A stretch of 7,397 nucleotides of DNA from Planctomycetota bacterium. GTDB lineage: Bacteria; Planctomycetota; Planctomycetia; Pirellulales; Pirellulaceae. Under the pieces are notes generated by a model. That model had not been told where the DNA came from and made no database searches. It worked only from the letters and a program-made list of their open reading frames with translations. Shown in pieces: positions 1 to 6,088 of the stretch. A program made the translations under genes and the position numbers. How positions within the stretch are numbered: position 1 is the first letter of the stretch; every line of letters starts with the position of its first letter. The DNA is taken from the NCBI GenBank assembly GCA_019347795.1, contig JAHWKS010000248.1:1-7397 (forward strand). The letters run 5' to 3'.

Positions 1-1
1 T

Positions 2-1618
2 ACATCCCTCGCGACAACACCAAACGAACGCAAACTGGTTTCCGCGTCAGGAGACGGAACAGTGCGGGTTTGGGACTTGCACAGTGAAGTTGAGGAGTTC
101 GCATTGATTCCTGGCGAAGCTTGGATCAATGCCGTAGCTGTTACCGTGGACGGCAAATTTGCGATTGCCGCCGGACGGCAAGGCGTTATCCGGTTTTGGG
201 ACCTTAGGACCGGCGAGGAGTGCTATACGTTAGATGCGCCGTCAGAGGTAACGACCTTGGTGGCAACTCCGGACGGTCAAAACCTCCTTGCTGGCCTACA
301 GGATGGAAGGCTTTGTTCGTGGAATTTGACCAATTGGAAGTTAGCAGCGATGACTGAGGGTCATCATGGACGGCCGGTGACCTGCGCGACTGCGGCTCCC
401 CGGCATAATGCCGCCTTTTCAGCCTCTTCTGATCGGCGAGTCAAGGTATGGAACATTGAAACCCTCACAGAGGAAAGTACGTTGTTGGGACACAATAGTT
501 CAGTCACTTCGCTTGCTGCATGCCGGCAAACTGACTGGCTGGTATCAGGTTCTCTTGACGATGCATTGAAGGTGTGGGACTTTTCGAGACAACGTTTCGA
601 TACGTCACTAGAAGAGTACGGTGGAGTGACGTGCCTTGCTGCAACTTCCTCAGATGACCTGATAGTTGCTGCCTCCGACAGTGGGGTGGCCAACATTTGG
701 AGCTTGAGCCGATGGAGTTCTGTGTGTCAGTTGACGGGGCATAAAGGACGAGTTAATGCAATAGCAGTCACGGAGGATTGTGGCCGGCTCATTTCAGCTT
801 CGGATGATGAAACATTAGCTGTTTGGTCTTTGGCGGCTGGGAGAAGGGAGACAGTATTCGAAGGACACGACCACCGGGTTACTGCTGTTTCGGTGAGCCT
901 CGACTCCCGGTTGGTGATCTCTGGTGGGTTCGATGGAGTGATCGCAGTTTGGGGCTTGGACAATGGTCGCGAGAATTATTCGCTAATGGAATCAGGCGAT
1001 AGTGTTGTCCGCATTGTTTTAACCCTCGATGGGACGACGGCAGTGGTTGCCAGTTCCGATGGTACTGTGTTTGCATTCGAGGTAAGAACCGGAGTTGTTA
1101 AGTGGAAGAGGGAGGTTTGCGATTTCTTTTTACGCTGCGTCGCTACCGGCGTTAATTCATCGCGATTGTTTGTAGGTGCCTCGGATGGAATTGTAAGAGT
1201 CTTGGATATTTACACTGGCGAATGTATTAACTCAATTCGGGCCTTTGACGATCCGGTTTTGTGCCTGGAGTGCATCGCAGGTGGCAGCATCCTGGCCGCG
1301 GGCAGCGAAAATGGGTTGGTAAAAGTTTGGGAGGCGATGGAAATGCGAGAACGTCACGCGTTCCACACCGGTTATGAGATGACGCACACCAGCTTTGATG
1401 CAAGCGCGGAGCACCTTTATTCACTGGCTCGCCGCGGTCCGTTACAAGCCTGGAGAATTCACGATGGCCAATGCGTCGGCCGTTTCGATGCTGAGGCAGA
1501 CTTTACGACAATTAGAGTGTTGCCGACGTGTGAATCGGTACTGGCAGGTGATGCGCTTGGCCGATTACATTTGCTACGGCTTGAAGTCGGCACTGGTCAC
1601 TATGGTACAACACGCTGA
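2..1618 (+). CDS. WD40-repeat protein, C-terminal part (5' end outside window)
   Basis: The frame is open from base 2 and already reads as a WD40 blade (SASGDGTVRVWD), so the GTG at 62 is internal and the true start lies upstream. I count one partial and twelve full repeats of about 40 residues, each ending in a W-D/W-N/W-S-like position (RFWDL, VKVWNI, LKVWDF, LAVWSL, IAVWGL, VKVWEA); several begin with a GH pair (LLGHNSSV, LTGHKGRV, FEGHDHRV). Later blades are degenerate: FAFEV, RVLDI and LHLLRL replace the Trp-Asp motif. Thirteen visible blades plus one upstream would make two seven-bladed propellers (inference). WD40 propellers are protein-interaction platforms. From memory, the closing motif (LAGDALGRLHLLRLE) resembles the end of bacterial NACHT/AAA-WD40 (STAND) proteins, where the propeller senses the trigger, but no NTPase or effector domain is visible here. 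GC is about 50% in sampled lines, lower than its neighbours, which suggests a different origin. Confidence 0.93.
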   Translation, partial: TSLATTPNERKLVSASGDGTVRVWDLHSEVEEFALIPGEAWINAVAVTVDGKFAIAAGRQGVIRFWDLRTGEECYTLDAPSEVTTLVATPDGQNLLAGLQDGRLCSWNLTNWKLAAMTEGHHGRPVTCATAAPRHNAAFSASSDRRVKVWNIETLTEESTLLGHNSSVTSLAACRQTDWLVSGSLDDALKVWDFSRQRFDTSLEEYGGVTCLAATSSDDLIVAASDSGVANIWSLSRWSSVCQLTGHKGRVNAIAVTEDCGRLISASDDETLAVWSLAAGRRETVFEGHDHRVTAVSVSLDSRLVISGGFDGVIAVWGLDNGRENYSLMESGDSVVRIVLTLDGTTAVVASSDGTVFAFEVRTGVVKWKREVCDFFLRCVATGVNSSRLFVGASDGIVRVLDIYTGECINSIRAFDDPVLCLECIAGGSILAAGSENGLVKVWEAMEMRERHAFHTGYEMTHTSFDASAEHLYSLARRGPLQAWRIHDGQCVGRFDAEADFTTIRVLPTCESVLAGDALGRLHLLRLEVGTGHYGTTR

Positions 1619-1621
1619 AGA

Positions 1622-1705
1622 TCACCCGCGCAAGCGCAGGTGTTCGTAAGCGGCCATCAGCACCATGCGGTGTTGGGCGGGGATCTGGTGGGGTGGTTCG
1701 GGCGG
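1622..1705 (-). pseudogene. Possible C-terminal scrap of a lost minus-strand gene
   Basis: On the minus strand, 27 codons are open between in-frame TGA codons at 1706-1708 and 1622-1624. The end reads MVLMAAYEHLRLRG and then stops, which is amphipathic and protein-like, unlike the plus-strand frames here. It has no room for a start domain, so if real it is the tail of a gene whose body was deleted or replaced by the sequence that now holds the 1693 gene. It sits where composition changes from about 50% to over 60% GC. I do not recognise the family. A short open frame can arise by chance in GC-rich DNA, so this is only a suggestion. Confidence 0.25.
1623..1642 (+). terminator. Hairpin just after the WD40 stop, weak terminator candidate
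   Basis: Five bases past the WD40 stop codon, CACCCGCG and CGCAGGTG can pair around a CAAG loop (seven pairs, one C-A mismatch). The stem is GC-rich and correctly placed for termination, but no T run follows it (next bases TTCGTAAG), so intrinsic termination is doubtful. The same bases would also be the last codons of the minus-strand scrap at 1622-1705, which offers another reason for the pattern. Confidence 0.2.
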
Positions 1706-2457
1706 TCATCAGTGAGGAAGAGGGGCGGGCAATTCGTGCTGAAACGCTCCGACTGGCGGTTCCTGCGGACGCCCTCCCTCCCCTCCGTCAAAGCGCGCTC
1801 GTCGTCGATGCCAAGGCAGAGCAATCGGGGAAAGCCGTTGGGGACATCCTCCGCGCCGCCTTCGTCGACTCTCCCAAGTCAGTGGAAGCCCGGCTCGGAC
1901 CAAGTGCCCCCCTGCAACTCCTGGCAGCGCTCCCCGTAGGCCAGCGGCTGCTGGGGGCGAAGCCGGAGTGCAGGGGGCAGCTGCATCTCGCCGCTAACAT
2001 CAACTCCCCGGAGGGCAGCACAGTCGCGATGCGCCTCGGGGACGCGGTTTACTCGATTGCATGGAAGGACAGCGTGACGCTCGCCCAGGAGATCACCGTC
2101 ACAGGCTTGTCGCTCACAGTGAAACAGGCCACGGTCGATGCGAAACTCTCAGGTGCCACATTCAAGGGCTCGCTCACGGGAGAGGTCGAGGCGAAACGGC
2201 TCGTTGTTGGCGAGTATGTGCTGGAACCGGTGAAAATCCGGATCGCCGCCGCAAATGTGGATTCGCAGCAGCCCGAGCAACTCAGCCTGTGTCTGGACGT
2301 CTCGGGCAAGCGGATCTTGCCCGATGGCCCACCTGCGGACCTTAACATCAAGGGTTTTCGTGTGAAGCTCGGATCGGGGACGACTGCCGAACAGGCGAAG
2401 AAGAAACTGATCAAGGCGCTGGTCGACGCCCTTCTGCTGGCTCCCGACGAGTGCTGA
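1693..2457 (+). CDS. Unknown beta-rich protein, 254 residues
   Basis: I do not recognise this protein. The GTG at 1693 is the only reasonable start seen: the frame is open further upstream without ATG, GTG or TTG back to about 1612, and the first internal Met is near residue 112. A weak GGGGA at 1679-1683 could serve as ribosome site. Codons have strong G/C third positions, supporting real coding. No signal peptide or membrane helix is visible. Residues about 1-95 look mixed and helical (EEEGRAIRAETLRL, VGDILRAAFVDS). Residues about 97-225 alternate polar and hydrophobic residues with many T/V/K, typical of beta strands (ITVTGLSLTVKQATVDAKL, GSLTGEVEAKRLVV). The C-terminus is a basic helix (AEQAKKKLIKALVDALLL). 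The gene lies 37 bp before the coiled-coil membrane gene, so the two are probably co-transcribed. The N-terminus may be truncated, because it abuts the composition break and the antisense scrap. Possible roles, such as a lipid- or carbohydrate-binding beta domain, are speculation. Confidence 0.7.
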   Translation: MVRAVISEEEGRAIRAETLRLAVPADALPPLRQSALVVDAKAEQSGKAVGDILRAAFVDSPKSVEARLGPSAPLQLLAALPVGQRLLGAKPECRGQLHLAANINSPEGSTVAMRLGDAVYSIAWKDSVTLAQEITVTGLSLTVKQATVDAKLSGATFKGSLTGEVEAKRLVVGEYVLEPVKIRIAAANVDSQQPEQLSLCLDVSGKRILPDGPPADLNIKGFRVKLGSGTTAEQAKKKLIKALVDALLLAPDEC

Positions 2458-2477
2458 ACGTGTACACCCGGATTCCT

Positions 2478-2482
2478 AGGAG
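2478..2482 (+). promoter_or_regulatory. Ribosome binding site of the 2495 gene
   Basis: AGGAG lies 12 bases before the ATG at 2495, slightly longer than the ideal spacing. It is the only Shine-Dalgarno-like match in the 37-bp gap after the 1693 gene and supports the ATG at 2495 as the start. Confidence 0.45.
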
Positions 2483-2494
2483 CTTCGAAGGCAC

Positions 2495-3655
2495 ATGACT
2501 CCGACTGAGAAGAAAGACGCCGCTGTCCGGCAGTTGCTCGAAACGGCGTTCACGTCCATGACGGCGGCGGACGCAAAAGCCAAGCTCGCGAAAGACAAGG
2601 CCGAGAGCGTTGCGGCCCTAGAAAGAGAACTTCTGGCGGCCAAGGCGGCCAATGCCAAGGCAGCGGCCGAAAATAAGAAACACGAGGACCGAACGCCGGA
2701 AATCCAGACCAGACGGGACGTGGCGAAGAATGACGAACTGGCGGCGAAGAAAGCTGCGGACGCTGCTGCGGTGGCCGCATCGGAGGCGAAGCAGGCGCTC
2801 GTAGCGGCCCTGGCGCCAACCGGCTGGACGGCGAAAAACTCTATCGCCGTCGGCTTCTTCGGAGTCGCTCTGGGCGTCCTGACGTCGCTGACGACGACGA
2901 CCGGGATCACCGCCACCGTCGTCGGCTTGCTGTTCACCTTCTTTGGCGTTTCGCTGCTGAGCTGGTTTCAGCGCGACAAGGTGTCCCTGGACGATCGAGC
3001 AGCGATCGCGGGGACGACTGGCGCCGTCGGAATCGGCCTCCTGATCGGCCTGTTTCTGGGTTTCGGATGTCGATCCGCTGAGGAGATGTGGATCCGGCCA
3101 CATCTGATTGAGGTCGCTGAGCGACCCGCAAAGCAAGCCCGCGATGACATCAAGGCCAAAATCGATTCGCAACTGAAGGACTTGAAGCAGATCCTGTCCG
3201 ACATACAGCCAAAGGAGCCTCCGCCGGACAGGTGGAAAGAGGTCGCCGAAAGCCTGAAACGACTGGAGGCGTTGTCCGAACGCTTGACGAATCCTGCCAC
3301 ATCGCCGACGGTGAGCTCAGGGCTGACGACGACTCCAGTGTCGACGGCTGGCGTACCTCTGCAACCGCGATACGTCTTCATCACGCAAGACAACAAACAA
3401 CCACAGACGCAGGCCGCCGCCAAGGCCGCAGAAACGGTCTTGAAGTGGGACAAGAATCCCGAAAACACGTCCGCGGTCAAGCTCGTGCCGGAACAGCAGA
3501 AAGCCCTTGAAGAATTCAAACAGGCCCTGGTGTACAGGCGGAATCCCTCGCCCGAGACGGTCGAAATTCTGGGCGAGTTGCTTTACCGCGACGGGCCGAG
3601 CCCGGTTGATGACGAATCCGCAAAAACACTGAAGAAACTCGTGCGGAAAAACTAG
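2495..3655 (+). CDS. Coiled-coil membrane protein of unknown function, 386 residues
   Basis: I know no named family for it. Residues about 22-107 form a long Ala/Lys/Glu-rich helix (KAKLAKDKAESVAALEREL), almost certainly a coiled coil. Three membrane helices follow: about 114-133 (IAVGFFGVALGVL), 136-158 (TATVVGLLFTFFGVSLLSWF) and 169-192 (AIAGTTGAVGIGLLIGLFLG). They are rich in Gly, Ala and Thr, as in helices that pack tightly together. Residues about 203-266 form a second charged amphipathic helix (AKQARDDIKAKIDSQLKDL), then comes a Ser/Thr/Pro linker (about 267-290) and a charged C-terminal domain (291-386) with Gln/Ala-rich and Glu/Lys helices. No catalytic motif or cleavable signal peptide is seen; three helices would place the two coiled coils on opposite sides of the membrane. 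An assembly, scaffold or pore role would fit the shape, but this is inference. It follows the 1693 gene by 37 bp and is likely in the same transcript. The left edge of the IS21 relic begins within about 30-50 bp after its stop, so its terminator may have been lost. Confidence 0.85.
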   Translation: MTPTEKKDAAVRQLLETAFTSMTAADAKAKLAKDKAESVAALERELLAAKAANAKAAAENKKHEDRTPEIQTRRDVAKNDELAAKKAADAAAVAASEAKQALVAALAPTGWTAKNSIAVGFFGVALGVLTSLTTTTGITATVVGLLFTFFGVSLLSWFQRDKVSLDDRAAIAGTTGAVGIGLLIGLFLGFGCRSAEEMWIRPHLIEVAERPAKQARDDIKAKIDSQLKDLKQILSDIQPKEPPPDRWKEVAESLKRLEALSERLTNPATSPTVSSGLTTTPVSTAGVPLQPRYVFITQDNKQPQTQAAAKAAETVLKWDKNPENTSAVKLVPEQQKALEEFKQALVYRRNPSPETVEILGELLYRDGPSPVDDESAKTLKKLVRKN

Positions 3656-3683
3656 GTCGTTATCCCGGCTTCTCCCATCGTGA

Positions 3684-4772
3684 GTACCGCCCAAATGCAG
3701 CCATTTCGGCCATAGCCGCAAGGCGTACAGCGAAGCCACCCGCACGCAGACGACCGAGGACTTCTTTCGCTGCTTGGAGAACGCCTTCGCCCATTTCGGT
3801 GGGGCTCCCCAAACGCTCGTTATCGACAACTTAAAGGCGGCGGTGGCGCACCCCGACTGGTTCGATCCTGAGCTGACGCCCAAGGTGCAATCGTTCTGCC
3901 GGCACTACGGCACGGTCATTCTGCCAACCAAGCCCCGCACGCCGCGCCACAAGGGAAAGATCGAGTCGGGCGTGAAGTACGTCAAGAACAACGCTCTCAA
4001 AGGCCGCACGTTTGCGGGCCTGGAATTGCAGAATCAATTCTTGCTGCGCTGGGAAGAGAACGTCGCCGACCGGCGCATTCACGGCACGACCAAGCGGCAG
4101 GTCGGCAAGGTCTTTGAAGAGGCGGAGCGTGCGACGCTGTTGCCGTTGCCGCGCGAGCGCTTCCCGCACTTCCACGAGGCGCGGCGGAAGGTGAATCGCG
4201 ACGGCCACGTGGAGGTGGCTAAGGCATATTACTCGGCGCCGACGGAGTATCTCGGGCGGGAAGTGTGGGCGCGGTGGGACGCCCGCCTGGTGCGGATCTT
4301 CAATCAGCGGTTCGAGCAGATCGCCATTCACGTACGCCATGAGCCAGGGCGGTTCAGCACCCAAGCCGCGCATGTGGCGAAGGAGAAGATCAGCGGCGTG
4401 GAGCGCGGCGCCGCCTGGCTCTTGAACAAGGTCAGCGCGGTCGGCCCGCACACCAGCCGTTGGGCCGAGGCGATGCTCAACGCCCGCGGCATTGAAGGGA
4501 CTCGCGTGCTGCAAGGGCTGCTCGGTCTGACCAAGAAGCACGCGAGCGAGGCCCTGGAAAACGCCTGCGAAATCGCCCTCTCCCACGGCTGCTTTCGGCT
4601 CCGCACAATTCGCCAACTGCTGAGTCGCCAAGCCCAGAAGCAACAGCCGCTTCCCTTTCTGGACGAGCATCCCATCATTCGCCCGCTGGACGACTACGCG
4701 GCGGTGGTGGCCCAGGCGATCCGTCGCCAGGAAGATCGCTCATCCATGAGCGAAGGTTTTTTTCAGGCATGA
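3684..4772 (+). pseudogene. istA: IS21 transposase IstA, N-terminally truncated
   Basis: IstA is the DDE transposase of IS21 elements. The frame opens after a TGA at 3681-3683 and has no good start; the TTG at 3774 is an internal Leu codon. Family-like sequence begins with HSRKAYSEAT. Typical IstA blocks follow: TLVIDNLKAAV, carrying the second catalytic Asp (codon at 3825); ILPTKPRTPRHKGKIESGV, carrying the catalytic Glu (codon at 3963); then RIHGTTKRQVGKVFEEAE, DGHVEVAKAYYSAP and the C-terminal EHPIIRPLDDY. The helix-turn-helix and the first catalytic Asp, roughly the first 140-150 residues of the family, are missing, so the product cannot catalyse transposition. About 355 codons remain without internal stop or frameshift, suggesting recent truncation. 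A run of seven T at 4757-4763 lies just before the stop. The fragment's family assignment is strong; the exact left breakpoint within 3684-3705 is not resolved. Confidence 0.9.
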
Positions 4773-4936
4773 CAGGACAGAACCAATCATCGGATCGGCG
4801 CACGAAAAGAGCCGCAACTCGCCCGAATCGGCGCGCTGCGGCTCGACGGACTTGGCTCCGCCCAGGTCCGGCTATCCCTTGTCGGGTTGCGCCTCCGCAG
4901 AGCCCGACTCCGTTTCACCGGACGCTTCCAGCGTAG
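4769..4936 (+). CDS. Short Arg-rich ORF overlapping the istA stop, doubtful
   Basis: An ATG at 4769 overlaps the istA TGA as ATGA, the usual arrangement for coupled translation, and opens a 55-codon frame ending in TAG at 4934-4936. The translation is very rich in Arg, Ala and Pro (SSDRRTKRAATRPNRRAAA) and resembles no protein I know. The same stretch carries an inverted repeat (4809-4844). Only the overlapping start supports it, and a chance open frame in GC-rich spacer is the likelier explanation. Confidence 0.15.
   Translation: MTGQNQSSDRRTKRAATRPNRRAAARRTWLRPGPAIPCRVAPPQSPTPFHRTLPA
4809..4844. repeat. Perfect 8-bp inverted repeat in the istA-istB spacer
   Basis: GAGCCGCA at 4809-4816 and TGCGGCTC at 4837-4844 are exact reverse complements separated by 20 bases, so the transcript could form a GC-rich hairpin. 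There is no following T run. It lies in the 209-bp gap between istA and istB, where IS21 elements usually have little or no spacer. It could limit readthrough into istB or be an internal end-like sequence; neither can be decided here. Confidence 0.45.
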
Positions 4937-4966
4937 TTCGTTCCTCTTCCCTTCACCACTCTCCCC

Positions 4967-4972
4967 AGGAGA
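4967..4972 (+). promoter_or_regulatory. Ribosome binding site of istB
   Basis: AGGAGA lies nine bases before the ATG at 4982. This is the clearest Shine-Dalgarno match in the window and fixes the istB start. Confidence 0.75.
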
Positions 4973-4981
4973 AATCTCACG

Positions 4982-5245
4982 ATGAATGATCGACTGCTGA
5001 CCATGCTGAAAAAGCTCCGTCTCTCGGGCCTGGCCCAGACGCTGGAGGTGCGCCTGCAGGAGGCGGCCGGACACCAGCTCAGCCACGCCGAGTTCCTGGA
5101 GTTGATCCTGCAGGATGAGCTGCTCGTACGCAATGAGCGGCTGATCGGTCGCCGCGTGAAGTCGGCTGCCTTCCGCGAATTGAAGCCGCTGGATGACTTC
5201 GACTGGTCGTTCAACCCGTCGATCAATCGCAAGCAGGTTTACGAC
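4982..5245 (+). pseudogene. istB: IS21 helper ATPase IstB, only the N-terminal 88 residues
   Basis: IstB is the AAA+ ATPase that helps IstA choose and activate targets. The sequence begins MNDRLLTMLKKLRLSGLAQT, with helical LSHAEFLELILQDELLVRNE and the conserved FDWSFNPSINRKQVYD, all typical of the IstB N-terminal domain. In intact proteins the Walker A segment (a GPPGTGKTH-type loop) follows soon after. Here it is absent, because the sequence changes to recombinase DNA in another frame right after the Asp codon at 5243-5245. The istB frame runs on as an artificial tail of 49 residues (starting GRRCHSTSRSAGG) to a stop at 5393-5395, so the predicted 137-residue product is a chimera without ATPase activity. 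Start choice is supported by a strong ribosome site at 4967-4972. Confidence 0.9.
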
Positions 5246-5247
5246 GG

Positions 5248-5826
5248 AAGACGCTGTCATTCCACGAGCCGATCCGCTGGCGGCATGTCTCGTGGGGCCG
5301 CCAATCGCCCGACCGGGAGATCAAGGAGCCGTGCCCCTGGGGCTGGCTCTATTACCGCCGCGTCAAAACAGGAAAAGCATTCTGGCGACCGATGAACCGG
5401 ACCGTGCGGCTGCACTTGAAGAGCATTCGCCCCGAGTGCCCCGACCCCGACGCTCTGGTCTTCCAAGGCGGCGGGACCCGGCCGAACAACCGGTTCCGGA
5501 CACTATGCGACTTGGCCGGCGTCGCTCCGAAGAGGAGCATCGAGTCGGGTGAAGAGCGTCCCTGGGTGCTCAAGGACCTCCGGAAGACGTGCGCGACGTA
5601 TTATGACGAGCACGTGCCAGAATCGTCTGTCGAGATCCTCGGCCACTCGGCTGGCGGGATTACGTATCGCCACTACGCCCACCTGCCGCAGCGGAGGTAC
5701 TTCGTTACGATCGATTCGAGTGTTGTCGGCATCGTTGGTCTCCAACGCCGCCGGCTACGTCTCCGTTCTTCGCTCCCTACCGATCGGCAGCGCAGTTTGT
5801 GCCTCCTGCCGTGCCAAGAGTGTTGA
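5248..5826 (+). pseudogene. Tyrosine recombinase/integrase, C-terminal catalytic fragment
   Basis: Tyrosine recombinases cut and rejoin DNA through a Tyr nucleophile, supported by an Arg-Lys-His-Arg-His set. Recognisable recombinase sequence starts in frame at about 5248 (TLSFHEPIRWRHVSWGR), well before the ATG at 5392, and reads into WGWLYYRRVKTGKAFWRP, where Lys 5365 or 5374 is a plausible beta-hairpin Lys. WVLKDLRKTCATYY holds the second-box Arg (codon 5581), with Lys where His is commonest. ILGHSAGGITYRHYAH holds the His (5644) and the likely nucleophile Tyr (5674). The N-terminal DNA-binding domain and the first catalytic Arg are missing, cut off by the istB junction. After YAHLPQRRYF the sequence (RRRLRLRSSLPTDRQ) is low-complexity and may also be out of place. 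It could be expressed only by accident, for example from the ATG at 5392 or by readthrough from the relic. Integrase class is clear; which element it served is unknown. Confidence 0.85.
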
Positions 5827-6088
5827 AAAGCTTGCCCGGAGAGTGGCGGGCATTCCTGAACTGAGGATAATGGGCGACGCAGTCCTGTGCGCGGCAAAAT
5901 TCCACGCTCAGGACGCCCTCGGTCACGCCCGCCTGAGCAGTCTTGGGATTGCCGCTTTGCGTTCAACCGTGGTCCTCTGTAAGCTTAAGCGCGATGGAGC
6001 GTTCCCCTCCAAAGGAGCCTCAAGAACAGTCAGCCTTTGTGACGGAGCCCGATTCCGTTGTTGGATCGGATTCCAGATTTTTGGTCCT
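5827..6088. other. Intergenic region between recombinase relic and Nudix gene
   Basis: I see no supported gene in these 262 bases. They hold a 7-bp inverted repeat (5906-5912 with 5932-5938) and an 8-bp palindrome GCTTAAGC (5983-5990). The Nudix frame stays open upstream of its ATG to at least 5966, but that translation (LCKLKRDGAF) shows no domain. The promoter of the Nudix gene probably lies here; no convincing -35/-10 pair stands out. Confidence 0.5.
5906..5938. repeat. 7-bp inverted repeat upstream of the Nudix gene
   Basis: GCTCAGG at 5906-5912 and CCTGAGC at 5932-5938 are exact reverse complements with a 19-base loop. It lies 150 bp before the Nudix ATG and about 80 bp after the recombinase stop. 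It could be a stem-loop, a protein-binding site or part of a recombination site next to the integrase fragment; a chance match cannot be excluded. Confidence 0.3.

Larger units (their letters stand above)
3684..5245 (+). mobile_element. IS21-family insertion sequence relic, truncated at both ends
   Basis: Two adjacent fragments in the order istA-istB define an IS21-type element. IS21 elements carry a DDE transposase of about 500 residues and an AAA+ helper of about 250 residues, flanked by terminal inverted repeats. Here recognisable IstA sequence starts only at about 3705 (HSRKAYSEAT), shortly after the frame opens at 3684. IstB ends at about 5245, before its ATP-binding domain. I see no terminal inverted repeat or target duplication at either edge. 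What remains is about 1.55 kb of the element's middle, so it cannot move on its own. The left cut lies just after an intact gene; the right cut is fused directly to a recombinase fragment. Confidence 0.85.

Noticed and set aside
62..64. GTG at 62 as the start of the WD40 gene
   Set aside because: The frame continues upstream to base 2 with blade-like sequence, and the GTG falls inside a WD40 strand (TVRVWD).
1640..1939. Plus-strand frame of 99 codons overlapping the start of the 1693 gene
   Set aside because: It runs in a different frame from the 1693 gene, is Ser/Arg/Pro-rich, and loses to the longer frame with better codon use.
2476..2937. Minus-strand Ala/Ser-rich frame of 153 codons opposite the coiled-coil part of the 2495 gene
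   Set aside because: Its low-complexity translation mirrors the Ala/Lys repeats of the plus-strand gene, which has a ribosome site and a coherent domain layout.
3317..3883. Minus-strand open frame of 188 codons crossing the end of the 2495 gene and the IS21 edge
   Set aside because: It is antisense to two better-supported coding regions, crosses the mobile-element joint and its translation shows no domain. GC-rich codon use on the plus strand explains the open frame.
3831..4670. Minus-strand open frame of 279 codons opposite istA
   Set aside because: The istA frame matches family motifs throughout, so the antisense frame is a by-product of its third-position bias; no motif is recognisable in it.
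4787..5260. Minus-strand frame of 157 codons opposite the istA-istB spacer and istB
   Set aside because: It overlaps the clear IstB N-terminus in antisense and has no recognisable motif.
5193..5552. Plus-strand frame of 119 codons over the istB-integrase joint
   Set aside because: Both IstB and recombinase similarity lie in the other two frames; this one is Arg/Pro-rich noise.
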